The notes: generated from the letters alone by a model not told the origin. Numbered from the stretch's first letter, positions 1 through 7,820 are shown. The stretch is 54,264 bases of DNA from an uncultured Clostridia bacterium (GCA_937916395.1 CALFTN010000037.1:1-54264), one strand, 5' to 3'. Numbers and translations are program-made.

Positions 1-2
1 GG

Positions 3-233
3 AATATTTCATCAGGTGATGCTGCCAGAGGAAATCCAACACCAGACCAAATTGCCAATAATGTTATTAGAAGCTTATCAAAAAATAAAGTTAATATGGT
101 TTTAATGCATGATATAAAAACATATACAAGAGATGGACTAAGAAGTATAATTCGTTATGGAAAAGAAAATGGTTATACATTCGAAAAAATAACTATGTCT
201 ACAGAAATGATTACACAAAGAGTAAACAATTAG
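3..233 (+). CDS. polysaccharide deacetylase (NodB fold), C-terminal part
   Basis: This reading frame is open from the window edge and ends with TAG at 231-233, leaving 76 visible residues. It contains SSGDAARGNPTP followed by VNMVLMHDIKTYTRDGL, which fits the last strands of the NodB carbohydrate-esterase 4 fold, including the conserved L-x-H-D near the C-terminus. Family members remove N-acetyl groups from peptidoglycan or other amino-sugar polymers outside the membrane. The catalytic N-terminal motifs lie outside the window, so substrate and secretion signal cannot be judged. A yqeG-like start follows 42 bases downstream on the same strand. Confidence 0.8.
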   Translation, partial: NISSGDAARGNPTPDQIANNVIRSLSKNKVNMVLMHDIKTYTRDGLRSIIRYGKENGYTFEKITMSTEMITQRVNN

Positions 234-275
234 ACTAAAAAATAAAAATAGTATATAATAAGTGCAGGTGATTTC

Positions 276-374
276 ATGAATTTATTTAGACCAACAATGT
301 ATAGAAAAGATATATTTGAAATAGATACAAGCACATATGCTCAAATTCTTAAAGAAGAAAGAGAAAACACCTGA
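276..374 (+). pseudogene. yqeG-like HAD phosphatase, N-terminal fragment
   Basis: An ATG at 276 with a weak AGGTGA ribosome site opens a 32-codon frame starting MNLFRPTMYRKDIFEID. This matches the usual beginning of YqeG-family HAD-IIIA phosphatases, which are about 160-180 residues long. The DxDxT catalytic motif expected just downstream never appears. From about 340-355 the DNA becomes the reverse strand of tgt and the frame stops at 372. The fragment therefore cannot encode an active phosphatase. Identification rests on the short N-terminal signature only. Confidence 0.55.
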
Positions 375-652
375 AAACCACCGCTATCTGTAAGAATTGG
401 GCCATCCCAACCAGTGAATTTATTAAGACCACCGAGTTCTTTTACAAGCTCGTCGCCTGGTCTTACGTGCAAATGATAAGTATTACAAAGCTGAACCTGA
501 CAGTTAATGTCTTTTAAATCATAAGCCGAAAGTCCGCCTTTAATAGCACCACAAGTAGCAACATTTTGGAATGCTGGTGTCTTAACGACACCTTTTACAG
601 TTGTAAATTCACCTAAACGTGCTTTTCCTTCTGTTTTTAAAACTTTAAACAT
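341..652 (-). pseudogene. tgt: queuine tRNA-ribosyltransferase, truncated after about 102 residues
   Basis: The first about 102 codons of bacterial tRNA-guanine transglycosylase are present, up to DSGGFQVFSLSSLR. The frame then runs into one unrelated codon and a stop at 341-343. Tgt is normally about 370-380 residues and exchanges guanine-34 for preQ1 in GU(N)-anticodon tRNAs. The nucleophilic aspartate region and the zinc-binding cysteines lie in the missing two thirds, so this copy would be dead. It starts 20 bases after the queA stop, the usual queA-tgt order. The break falls exactly where the opposing yqeG fragment also ends. Confidence 0.85.
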
Positions 653-672
653 AATGTAATTCCTTTGTTAGT

Positions 673-1704
673 TTATAATATCATCATGCAGTCACCAAAA
701 GAGAAAAATCTGTATTTTTCATCAACTGCAGTTTTATATGCTTTTAACGTTTTTTCGTAACCATAAAATGCAGAAACAAGCATAATTAACGTGCTTTCTG
801 GTAAATGGAAATTAGTAATTAAACCATCAATACACTTAAACTTATAACCAGGATAAATGAAAATATCTGTGTTTCTGTCATCTTCTTTAATTTCACCACA
901 GAATGTTGCAACAGATTCAAGAGTACGGCAACTTGTAGTACCAACAGCAATTACCCTACCCCCTGCTTTTTTGGTGTTTATAATTAATTCTGCGGTTTCT
1001 TTAGGTAAATGGTAATGCTCAGTGTGCATTTTGTGGTCTTCAATTTTTTCAGCCTTAACAGGTCTGAATGTACCTAAACCAACATGGAGAGTTACATAAC
1101 CAATATTAACACCTTTTGCTCTTAACTTTTCTAATATTTCATTAGTAAAATGAAGACCGGCAGTTGGTGCTGCAGCAGAGCCTAATTCTTTAGAATAGAC
1201 TGTCTGATAACGTTCTTTATCCTGTAATTCTTCGGTTATATAGTGTGGCAAAGGCATCTGACCAACTTTGTCAAGAATATTGAAAAAATTATCGTTTTTA
1301 TCATAGCTGAATTTAATAATTCTATTTCCGTTTTCCAGAACCTCAGTTACTTCGCACTTTAAAATTCCTTCACCGAATGAAAAAACAGTACCCACTTTTG
1401 CACGTTTACCTGGTCCTGCAAGAGCTTCCCATACATCATTTTCTAACTGGTTAAGTAAAAGGAACTCAACAACTGCACCAGTTTCTTCTTTAACACCATA
1501 AATTCGCGCTGGTAAAACACGCGTGTTATTTAAAATAAGGGTATCACCTTTATTTAAATAATCGCAAACATCATAGAAATGTTTGTGAAAAATATTATCA
1601 TTTTCTTTAGATAAAACCATCATTTTTGAAGAATCGCGAGGCTCTAATGGAGTCTGTGCAATAAGTTCTTCTGGTAAATCGTAAAAAAAATCTGATTTAT
1701 TCAT
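673..1704 (-). CDS. queA: S-adenosylmethionine:tRNA ribosyltransferase-isomerase
   Basis: This is a complete 343-residue QueA. It transfers and isomerises the ribosyl group of SAM onto 7-aminomethyl-7-deazaguanine at the wobble position of tRNA, giving epoxyqueuosine. Recognisable family stretches are FFYDLPEELIAQTP at the start, NNTRVLPARI at about residue 59, SAAAPTAGLHFT in the middle and NFHLPESTLIMLVSAF near the end. Length is typical. It is the first gene of a queA-tgt pair whose second member is truncated. The 140 bases upstream are shared with the divergent asd promoter, and I could not pick a convincing queA promoter there. Confidence 0.96.
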   Translation of the reverse strand: MNKSDFFYDLPEELIAQTPLEPRDSSKMMVLSKENDNIFHKHFYDVCDYLNKGDTLILNNTRVLPARIYGVKEETGAVVEFLLLNQLENDVWEALAGPGKRAKVGTVFSFGEGILKCEVTEVLENGNRIIKFSYDKNDNFFNILDKVGQMPLPHYITEELQDKERYQTVYSKELGSAAAPTAGLHFTNEILEKLRAKGVNIGYVTLHVGLGTFRPVKAEKIEDHKMHTEHYHLPKETAELIINTKKAGGRVIAVGTTSCRTLESVATFCGEIKEDDRNTDIFIYPGYKFKCIDGLITNFHLPESTLIMLVSAFYGYEKTLKAYKTAVDEKYRFFSFGDCMMIL

Positions 1705-1733
1705 TAAAATACCTTCTAAATAGTAAAAAATAA

Positions 1734-1763
1734 TTGACTTACAAACGCATTTTGTGTTATTAT
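1734..1763 (+). promoter_or_regulatory. vegetative promoter of asd-dapA-dapB
   Basis: TTGACT (1734-1739) and TATTAT (1758-1763) are separated by 18 bases, about 80 bases upstream of asd. A further TATAAT at 1789-1794 lacks a partner -35 box. The leader before asd is too short and unstructured for a lysine riboswitch. Confidence 0.55.
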
Positions 1764-1844
1764 ATGTCGGTATGTAAGCGAGGTATATTATAATCTATTT
1801 ATTTCGTATTTACAAGTATTTTTTAGAAATCCGGAGGTGTACTT

Positions 1845-2927
1845 ATGAAAAAGTACAAAGTTGGTATTATCGGAGCAACTGGTATGGTTGGTCAAAGATT
1901 TGCTCTTCTTCTCAGTGAGCATCCTTGGTTTGATGTTACAGTTCTTGCTGCAAGTTCACGTTCAGCAGGTGTTACTTATAAAGAAGCACTCGGCGACCGT
2001 TGGTGCATGACAGAACCAACACCAGCAAAATATCTTGATATGGTTGTTCTCGATGCGGAAAAAGATATTGAAAAAATCGCTTCTTCAGTTGATTTTGTTT
2101 TCTGTGCGGTTAATATGAGCAAAGAAGAAACAAAAGCACTTGAAGAAAAATATGCTAAAGCAGAATGTCCTGTTGTTTCAAATAACAGTGCTTTCAGAAT
2201 GGCAGACGATGTTCCAATGGTTGTGCCTGAGTTAAATGCAGACCACATTAAAATCATTGAATCACAAAGAAAACGTCTTGGTACAAAACGTGGCTTTATT
2301 GCAGTTAAATCTAACTGCTCACTTCAGTCTTATGTACCAGCACTCTTCCCTCTCCATGAGGAATATGGTGTAAAAGACGTTCTTGTTTGTACTTACCAGG
2401 CAATTTCTGGTGCAGGTAAAACCTTTGAAAGATGGCCAGAAATGGTAGATAACGTTATCCCATTCATTGGTGGCGAAGAAGAAAAGAGCGAAAAAGAACC
2501 ACTCAAGCTTTGGGGTAAAATTGAAGATGGTAAAATTGTTCCTGCTACTTCACCAAACTTCACAGCTCAATGTATCAGAGTTCCTGTATCAGATGGTCAT
2601 ATGGGTGCTGTGTTTGTTCGTTTTGATAAGAAACCAACAAAAGAAGCTATGATTAAAGCTTGGGCTGATTTTAAAGGTAGAGCTCAGGAATTAGAGCTTC
2701 CTAGTGCACCAAAGCAATTCCTTCATTATTTTGAAGAAGATAACTGCCCACAAACAAAGCTTCATAGAAATCTTGAAAATGGTATGGCAGTTTCTATTGG
2801 TCGTCTCAGAGAAGACACACAATATGATTATAAGTTCGTTTGCCTTGCACACAACACATTAAGAGGTGCTGCTGGTGGTGCTGTTCTTCTTGCAGAGCTT
2901 CTCTGTGCAGAAGGTTATATGGACTAA
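1845..2927 (+). CDS. asd: aspartate-semialdehyde dehydrogenase
   Basis: This 360-residue enzyme reduces aspartyl phosphate to aspartate semialdehyde with NADPH, the branch point to lysine, diaminopimelate, threonine and methionine. The Rossmann motif GATGMVGQ is at residues 10-17 and the catalytic cysteine is in SNCSLQ (C158). The long sequence and the SNCS context match the archaeal/fungal-like class of the family rather than the shorter classical bacterial form. An ideal CCGGAGGTG ribosome site precedes the ATG. It is the first gene of a three-gene operon with dapA and dapB, which use its product directly. Confidence 0.95.
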   Translation: MKKYKVGIIGATGMVGQRFALLLSEHPWFDVTVLAASSRSAGVTYKEALGDRWCMTEPTPAKYLDMVVLDAEKDIEKIASSVDFVFCAVNMSKEETKALEEKYAKAECPVVSNNSAFRMADDVPMVVPELNADHIKIIESQRKRLGTKRGFIAVKSNCSLQSYVPALFPLHEEYGVKDVLVCTYQAISGAGKTFERWPEMVDNVIPFIGGEEEKSEKEPLKLWGKIEDGKIVPATSPNFTAQCIRVPVSDGHMGAVFVRFDKKPTKEAMIKAWADFKGRAQELELPSAPKQFLHYFEEDNCPQTKLHRNLENGMAVSIGRLREDTQYDYKFVCLAHNTLRGAAGGAVLLAELLCAEGYMD

Positions 2928-2957
2928 TAATAAAATTTATTTTTGGGAGGTCATACT

Positions 2958-3848
2958 GTGAAAAAACCTATTTTCGCAGGCGCAGGTGTTGCTATTGTCA
3001 CACCTTTTAAGGACGAAACTCTTAAAATCAATTTTCCACTTTTTGAAGAGTTAATTAATGAACAAATCGAAAACGGAACAGATGCCATTGTTGTGTGTGG
3101 TACAACAGGCGAAAAATCAACTCTCGTTTATGATGAACATCTTGAGGCTATAAAAGTTGCGGTTAATGTTACAAAAGGTAGAGTTCCTGTTATTGCAGGC
3201 ACTGGTAGTAATGACACTATGCACTCAGTTATCCTTTCAAATGATGCTGAAAAATGTGGAGTTGACGGTCTTTTAACAGTTACTCCCTATTATAACAAAG
3301 CTTCACAAGACGGCTTGATTGAGTCATTCAGCTACATTGAAAAGCGTGTTTCTACACCGATGATTCTTTATAATGTGCCTAGTAGAACTGGTGTTAACAT
3401 TTTACCTGAAACTTATTTAGAACTTTCAAAATTACCTTTAATTAACGGTGTAAAAGAAGCAAATGGAGATATTTCAGCATTCTCAAAAACCGTTGCTCTA
3501 TGTAAGGATAATTTAAATTATTATTCAGGTAATGATGACCAGATTACTGCCTTTATGGCTCTTGGCGCTATTGGTGTTATTTCTGTTCTTTCAAATGTCG
3601 CACCAAAGGTTGCTCATAATATTGCAAAATTCGCTTTAGATGGCAATATAAAGGCAAGTAAAGAGCTTCAATTAGAGTATCTTGACCTTTGTAACGCATT
3701 GTTTTGTGATGTTAACCCTATTCCAGTTAAAGAAGCTTTATGCTTAATGGGTAAAGATGTAGGCAGATGCAGAATGCCGCTTTCCCCTATTAATGAGAAA
3801 AACAAAGCAATTTTAGTTAAGGCTTTAAAGAATCATAACTTGATTTAA
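2958..3848 (+). CDS. dapA: 4-hydroxy-tetrahydrodipicolinate synthase
   Basis: DapA condenses aspartate semialdehyde with pyruvate in the first committed step of lysine and diaminopimelate synthesis. The GTG at 2958 is chosen because GGGAGG at 2945-2950 sits at proper spacing; an in-frame TTG at 2943 would overlap that site. The 296-residue protein has the TIM-barrel signatures GTTGEKSTL (near residue 48), LYNVPSRTG with the catalytic tyrosine (Y138), and the Schiff-base lysine in GVKEANGD (K166). It is the middle gene of asd-dapA-dapB. Confidence 0.96.
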   Translation: MKKPIFAGAGVAIVTPFKDETLKINFPLFEELINEQIENGTDAIVVCGTTGEKSTLVYDEHLEAIKVAVNVTKGRVPVIAGTGSNDTMHSVILSNDAEKCGVDGLLTVTPYYNKASQDGLIESFSYIEKRVSTPMILYNVPSRTGVNILPETYLELSKLPLINGVKEANGDISAFSKTVALCKDNLNYYSGNDDQITAFMALGAIGVISVLSNVAPKVAHNIAKFALDGNIKASKELQLEYLDLCNALFCDVNPIPVKEALCLMGKDVGRCRMPLSPINEKNKAILVKALKNHNLI

Positions 3849-3869
3849 AATTTTTCGGAGGAAGTTAAA

Positions 3870-4622
3870 ATGACAAAGATTATTTTAAGCGGTTGTTGTG
3901 GTAAAATGGGCAGAACCGTTACCAATATTGTAAACACACGTGATGATTGTCAGATTGTTGCAGGTGTTGATATTGTTGAAGATTCTACTTTAGGTTACCC
4001 TGTTTTTGCGACTTTTTCCGATGTCCAGGTCAAAGCAGATGTAATTGTTGATTTTTCAAATCCAGCATTACTTCTTTCAATGTTAGAATACGCAAAATCA
4101 ACAAACACCGCAGTTGTAATTTCTACAACTGGTCTTTCAGATGAGCAAATTAAAACAGTTGAAGAATTTTCAAAAGAAATTCCTGTTTTCTTCTCTTATA
4201 ATATGTCAATGGGTGTTAGTCTTCTTTGTGAGCTCGCAAAAACAGCGGCCAAGGTTTTAGGTAATGACTTTGATATTGAAATTGTTGAAGCACACCACAA
4301 CCAGAAATTAGACGCACCAAGCGGAACCGCTTTAATGTTAGCGGATTCTATTAAAGAAGAATTACCAGAAGTTTATTATGAATATGACCGACACTCAAAA
4401 AGACAAAAACGAAGCGAAAAAGAGATTGGTATTCATTCAATTCGTGGTGGCAATATTGTTGGCGAGCACGAGGTTATCTTTGCCGGTAATGACGAGATTG
4501 TAAAACTCAGTCACTCTGCACGTTCTAAAGCAATTTTTGCACAAGGTGCAGTTAATGCCGCCATCTTCTTAAATGGTAAAACACCAAGAATTTATAATAT
4601 GAAAGACCTTGTTAATGGTTAA
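3870..4622 (+). CDS. dapB: 4-hydroxy-tetrahydrodipicolinate reductase
   Basis: DapB reduces the DapA product with NAD(P)H to tetrahydrodipicolinate. The 250-residue protein has the nucleotide-binding glycine motif GCCGKMGR (residues 8-15) and the family signature EAHHNQKLDAPSGTA (140-154), which carries the catalytic histidine and lysine. CGGAGG lies just upstream of the ATG. It is the last gene of the operon and is followed directly by a stem-loop terminator. Confidence 0.96.
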   Translation: MTKIILSGCCGKMGRTVTNIVNTRDDCQIVAGVDIVEDSTLGYPVFATFSDVQVKADVIVDFSNPALLLSMLEYAKSTNTAVVISTTGLSDEQIKTVEEFSKEIPVFFSYNMSMGVSLLCELAKTAAKVLGNDFDIEIVEAHHNQKLDAPSGTALMLADSIKEELPEVYYEYDRHSKRQKRSEKEIGIHSIRGGNIVGEHEVIFAGNDEIVKLSHSARSKAIFAQGAVNAAIFLNGKTPRIYNMKDLVNG

Positions 4623-4628
4623 AAATTA

Positions 4629-4664
4629 CACCCAACATCATCAAAAATGATGCTGGGTGTTTTG
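4629..4664. terminator. terminator between dapB and the convergent HD gene
   Basis: A 13-base stem with one mismatch (arms 4629-4641 and 4647-4659, five-base loop) is followed by TTTTGTTT on the plus strand. It ends the asd-dapA-dapB transcript and may also serve the convergent gene that stops at 4669. Confidence 0.75.
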
Positions 4665-4668
4665 TTTA

Positions 4669-5097
4669 TTATTCTTCTAAAAACTTAATTGCTTTTTCAT
4701 ATTTTGCTTTTCGTTCTAATGCTTTTTCATCGATTACAGAAAGTCTCGATAAATCACTGTTGTGCTTTAAGTCTGCAAGTTTTACTTTGGTTGCAATTTT
4801 ATTCTTTTTTATCTCCCCTACATATTCCATATAAGGAGTATTTTTATCGTGTGTAAGAAGCTTTAAAGCATTTATAATTTCATTATTAAAGCCTTGTTTT
4901 TCTAAATCCTCAAAGGTAATAGCTGTATCTTCAACTACATCGTGAAGAAGTGCTACAACAGTTGTAGCTTCATCATTCATTTGCTCTGCTAAATGAAACG
5001 GATGAAACACATAAGGCATACCACTTTTATCAACCTGCTCTTTATGTGCTTCAAAACAGAGTTTTAAAGCTTTTTTAGTTAAGTCAGTATAAATCAT
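4669..5097 (-). CDS. small HD-domain protein of the RelA/SpoT hydrolase type
   Basis: This 142-residue protein has the full metal-binding pattern of the ppGpp-hydrolase half of RelA/SpoT: HPFH (residues 32-35), LHDVVEDT with HD at 52-53 and ED at 56-57, and the later aspartate in KLADLKHN (D109). No synthetase, TGS or ACT domain is present, so it resembles a stand-alone small alarmone hydrolase (MESH1-like). Family knowledge suggests (p)ppGpp hydrolysis, but related proteins act on other nucleotides. The ATG at 5097 is preferred because GGTGA precedes it; a longer frame begins at 5136. It lies immediately downstream of the proS terminator and has no clear promoter of its own. Confidence 0.75.
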   Translation of the reverse strand: MIYTDLTKKALKLCFEAHKEQVDKSGMPYVFHPFHLAEQMNDEATTVVALLHDVVEDTAITFEDLEKQGFNNEIINALKLLTHDKNTPYMEYVGEIKKNKIATKVKLADLKHNSDLSRLSVIDEKALERKAKYEKAIKFLEE

Positions 5098-5111
5098 TTT
5101 ATCACCATTTA

Positions 5112-5145
5112 AAATAAGGCTACTGCAAAAGTGCAATAGCCTTAA
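5112..5145 (-). terminator. proS terminator
   Basis: A 12-base stem with one mismatch (arms 5116-5127 and 5132-5143) around a four-base loop lies just past the proS stop on the minus strand and is followed by ATTTTAAA. Confidence 0.65.
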
Positions 5146-5150
5146 AATTT

Positions 5151-6590
5151 TTAATAAGCTTTACCCCAGTAAACCATTTGTGTAGCAGGCTTGCCACAGC
5201 AAACGCATTTATCTGAAAGAGTTTCTTGCTCGAATGGAATACAACGAGAGCCAACGCCTGTGAGCTCTTTAACCTTGTCTTCACATTCTTCTTCACCGCA
5301 CCACATAGCTTTAATAAAGCCGTCACCATTCTCAGCAAGTGCTTTATTAATTTCATCAATTGTAGTGCAAGCGAATGTGTGTTTATTTAAGTTCTCAAGG
5401 GCTTTGTCATAAATAGCCTTAGCAAAATCCTGGAGAGCCTTTGTGATTTCAGCCTCAAGATTATCAAGAGAAACAAAGATTTTTTCTCTGTTATCACGAC
5501 GTACTAAAACACATTGATTGTTTTCAATATCTTTAGGACCAATTTCAAGACGAAGAGGAACGCCCTTCATCTCATATTCAGCGAACTTCCAGCCAGCAGA
5601 GTTATCACTGTCGTCAACCTTAACTCTAAAAGATTTTGCGAGTCTTTCTTTTAACTCGTAAGCCTTGTCTAAAACGCCTTCCTTATGCTGAGCAATTGGA
5701 AGAATAACTACCTGAATTGGTGCAACGTCTGGTGGAAGTACAAGACCGTTATTATCACCGTGTGACATAATAATAGCACCAATAAGTCTTGTTGTAACGC
5801 CCCAGGATGTCTGGTGAACGTAAGAAAGCTTATTTTCTTTATCTTGATAAGTCATATTAAATGCTCTTGCAAAGCCATCACCAAAGTAGTGAGACGTACC
5901 AGCCTGAAGAGCTTTACCATCATGCATAAGCGCTTCAATAGCATAAGTAGAAACTGCACCAGCAAATTTATCGCTTTCAGTCTTTTTACCTTTAACAACA
6001 GGCATACAAAGAGATTGTTCACAGAAATCAGCATAGATGTTAAGCATCTGCTCAGTTTCAACAATAGCCTCTTCTGCAGTAGCATGAACTGTGTGGCCCT
6101 CTTGCCATAAAAATTCTCTTGTTCTTAAAAATGGTCTTGTTGTTTTTTCCCAACGAACAACGCTACACCATTGGTTATAAAGCTTTGGTAAATCTCTGTG
6201 AGATTGAATAATTTTTGCGTAATGCTCACAGAAAAGTGTTTCTGAAGTTGGTCTTACGCAAAGTCTCTCTTCAAGTTCTTCACTACCACCGTATGTAACC
6301 CAAGCAACCTCTGGAGCAAAGCCTTCAACGTGGTCTTTTTCTTTTTGTAAAAGACTTTCTGGGATAAACAAAGGCATATAAACATTTTCATGACCAGTTC
6401 TTTTAAAATGACCATCAAGAATTCTTTGAATATTCTCCCAGATAGCATAGCCATAAGGACGAATAATCATACACCCCTTAACACTTGAATAGTCAACAAG
6501 GTCTGCTTTTTTAACAACGTCTGTATACCATTGAGCAAAGTCAACATCCATAGATGTAATTGCTTCAACCATTTTTTTCTGATCTGCCAT
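5151..6590 (-). CDS. proS: prolyl-tRNA synthetase, archaeal/eukaryotic-like type
   Basis: This class II synthetase charges tRNA-Pro. At 479 residues it is the short architecture without the bacterial editing insertion. Visible class II elements are RPTSETLF, the motif 2 region RWEKTTRPFLRTREFLWQEGH, and motif 3 near HGDNNGLVLPP. The C-terminal extension has zinc-site cysteines (WCGEEEC and CVCCGK) and ends in tyrosine, as in the eukaryote-like ProRS form found in many Clostridia. It follows acpP by 20 bases and probably shares its promoter. No T-box leader is visible. Confidence 0.95.
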   Translation of the reverse strand: MADQKKMVEAITSMDVDFAQWYTDVVKKADLVDYSSVKGCMIIRPYGYAIWENIQRILDGHFKRTGHENVYMPLFIPESLLQKEKDHVEGFAPEVAWVTYGGSEELEERLCVRPTSETLFCEHYAKIIQSHRDLPKLYNQWCSVVRWEKTTRPFLRTREFLWQEGHTVHATAEEAIVETEQMLNIYADFCEQSLCMPVVKGKKTESDKFAGAVSTYAIEALMHDGKALQAGTSHYFGDGFARAFNMTYQDKENKLSYVHQTSWGVTTRLIGAIIMSHGDNNGLVLPPDVAPIQVVILPIAQHKEGVLDKAYELKERLAKSFRVKVDDSDNSAGWKFAEYEMKGVPLRLEIGPKDIENNQCVLVRRDNREKIFVSLDNLEAEITKALQDFAKAIYDKALENLNKHTFACTTIDEINKALAENGDGFIKAMWCGEEECEDKVKELTGVGSRCIPFEQETLSDKCVCCGKPATQMVYWGKAY

Positions 6591-6610
6591 TATAAAATAC
6601 TCTTTTCTAA

Positions 6611-6835
6611 TTAATTTTCTTCAATATATTTAACTAAATCACCAATAGTTTTCATACCCTCAAGAGCTTCATCAGGAAGCTCAATAGAAAACTCATCTTC
6701 AACAGTCATAACAAGGTCAACAAGGTCAAGAGAGTCAATGTCAAGCTCGTCTGTGAGTGAAGTGTTCATTGTAATAAGTTCTTCATCAATTTCAAAATCT
6801 TCAATAATGATTGTTTTAAGTTTATCGAAAACCAT
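6611..6835 (-). CDS. acpP: acyl carrier protein
   Basis: This 74-residue acidic helical protein carries fatty-acyl intermediates on a phosphopantetheine arm. The attachment serine is in DIDSLDLVDLV, the standard DSL motif. Its length and the final KYIEEN are typical. It is the first gene of an acpP-proS pair, with a strong promoter and a small palindrome upstream (see separate entries). The acpP-proS pairing is unusual, since acpP normally sits with plsX or fab genes, so this may be a specialised second ACP rather than the main fatty-acid one. Confidence 0.9.
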   Translation of the reverse strand: MVFDKLKTIIIEDFEIDEELITMNTSLTDELDIDSLDLVDLVMTVEDEFSIELPDEALEGMKTIGDLVKYIEEN

Positions 6836-6866
6836 AAAAACAACTCCTATAATTTATTTTTACATA

Positions 6867-6878
6867 ATACTGTAGTAT
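6867..6878. promoter_or_regulatory. ATACT-GT-AGTAT palindrome at the acpP start region
   Basis: Five-base half sites in inverted orientation with a two-base centre lie directly downstream of the acpP -10 box, over the expected transcription start. That is a good place for a repressor. The binding protein is unknown; I do not see the FapR or FabT consensus. Confidence 0.4.
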
Positions 6879-6879
6879 G

Positions 6880-6908
6880 ATTTTATAAAGTTTATCAGGA
6901 TTTGTCAA
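6880..6908 (-). promoter_or_regulatory. acpP-proS promoter
   Basis: On the minus strand a perfect TTGACA (plus coordinates 6903-6908) and TAAAAT (6880-6885) are separated by 17 bases, about 45 bases before the acpP start. Confidence 0.8.
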
Positions 6909-6939
6909 TAGTTTTTAAAAAAGAATTGAATTTATTTTC

Positions 6940-6984
6940 CAAAAAAGAAAAAGTGTGGATACATCACATAAATGCATCCACACA
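6940..6984 (-). terminator. ribU terminator
   Basis: A stem formed by GTGTGGAT and ATCCACAC, extended by CAT/ATG across a mismatch (6953-6983), is followed on the minus strand by CTTTTTCTTTTTT. Confidence 0.75.
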
Positions 6985-6989
6985 AAAAA

Positions 6990-7556
6990 TCACTTATTAA
7001 ACAATTTGTTAAATTCTTTATAAATTATTGGTGAAATCAAGCTATAAATTGTAAGATTTACAGTGGCTTTAATTAAGTTGAAGCCTATACAAACTGCTAA
7101 AAAGCCGTTTATAAAGCCCTGAACATCAATTCCCATAAATTTAGAAACCATCCACATATTCATAGGAATCATAACGAGTGTCATAACAATAACACCTAAA
7201 ACATTAGAAATTAAAACACCTTTTATACCATCAATTTTCTTTCTTATGAACCAGACAACTAAAATTGTAAGACTTGATGAAACAAAGTGCATAAAGAATC
7301 CGATAATTCCACTTGAAGCACTTACGGTAGTCGCCTGAATAAGACAAACAACAAAGAGTGTTACAATTGAATAAACAGGCCCTAAAAGTGATGAACACAA
7401 AAGAATTGGCACATCTGAAAATTCCATCTCATAAAACGGTGCAGATGGAAAAATCGGAAAGCGGATTGTAACCATTAACACTAATGAAAGTGCCGCAAGA
7501 ACCCCTGCTGTTGTGAGCCTTTGGAGATTTTGTTTGTTTGTGTATTTTGTTTTCAT
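6990..7556 (-). CDS. ribU: riboflavin ECF transporter S component
   Basis: This 188-residue integral membrane protein has about five to six hydrophobic helices and the S-component pattern: AGVLAALSLVLMVTIRFPIFP, then FYEMEFSDVPILL and a small-residue-rich helix. It resembles RibU, the riboflavin-binding subunit that works with the shared EcfA/A'/T module (not in this window). The ATG at 7556 follows AAAGGTG at good spacing; a GTG 12 bases further up overlaps that site. An FMN riboswitch directly upstream strongly supports riboflavin as substrate. Confidence 0.92.
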   Translation of the reverse strand: MKTKYTNKQNLQRLTTAGVLAALSLVLMVTIRFPIFPSAPFYEMEFSDVPILLCSSLLGPVYSIVTLFVVCLIQATTVSASSGIIGFFMHFVSSSLTILVVWFIRKKIDGIKGVLISNVLGVIVMTLVMIPMNMWMVSKFMGIDVQGFINGFLAVCIGFNLIKATVNLTIYSLISPIIYKEFNKLFNK

Positions 7557-7572
7557 TAAATACAACACCTTT

Positions 7573-7608
7573 CAAAAAAATAATCGCCCCGAAAGACTCA
7601 GGGCGAAT
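7573..7608 (-). terminator. intrinsic terminator controlled by the FMN riboswitch
   Basis: GC-rich arms TCGCCC and GGGCGA (7584-7589 and 7601-7606) are followed on the minus strand by TTATTTTTTT, between the aptamer and ribU. This is the expected expression platform: FMN binding should favour this hairpin and switch ribU off. Confidence 0.8.
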
Positions 7609-7649
7609 AACAAAAGGTTTCGTAAAAAGAATTAAAAAAATTCAAATTG

Positions 7650-7768
7650 CTGAAATCTTCTTTCATCCGGACTATACCGTCGGTTTGGGAATTTCACCCA
7701 ATCAACCAAAAAATGGCTCGCAGACTTTACTGCCGGTGGGGAATTACACCCCGCCCTGAAGTTTCGTA
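7650..7768 (-). ncRNA. FMN riboswitch (RFN element)
   Basis: Read on the minus strand, the conserved RFN blocks appear in order: CTTCAGGGCGGGGTG, AATTCCCCACCGGC, GTCTGCGAGCC, GGTGAAATTCC, GACGGTATAGTCCGGATG and GAAGA. The ends GAAACTTC and GAAGATTTC close the P1 stem. It lies 90-200 bases upstream of ribU, with a terminator between, so it should control riboflavin uptake in response to FMN. Confidence 0.96.
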
Positions 7769-7775
7769 CTAGTAT

Positions 7776-7803
7776 ATAATAGCATAAATTTAAGTTTTGT
7801 CAA
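7776..7803 (-). promoter_or_regulatory. promoter of the FMN riboswitch-ribU transcript
   Basis: On the minus strand TTGACA (7798-7803) and TATTAT (7776-7781) are 16 bases apart, immediately before the aptamer. Confidence 0.8.
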
Positions 7804-7820
7804 CAAAAATTATAGAAAAT

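Noticed and set aside
1765..1844. Possible lysine riboswitch before asd-dapA-dapB
   Set aside because: The leader is only about 80 bases and AT-rich, with none of the conserved lysine-aptamer blocks.
5814..6110. Plus-strand open frames inside proS
   Set aside because: They are shadows of a well-supported synthetase, without ribosome sites or recognisable protein families.
6836..6902. Half site TGATAAA of the his operator in the acpP promoter spacer
   Set aside because: Only one half site is present and no inverted partner lies eight bases away; it is expected by chance in AT-rich DNA.
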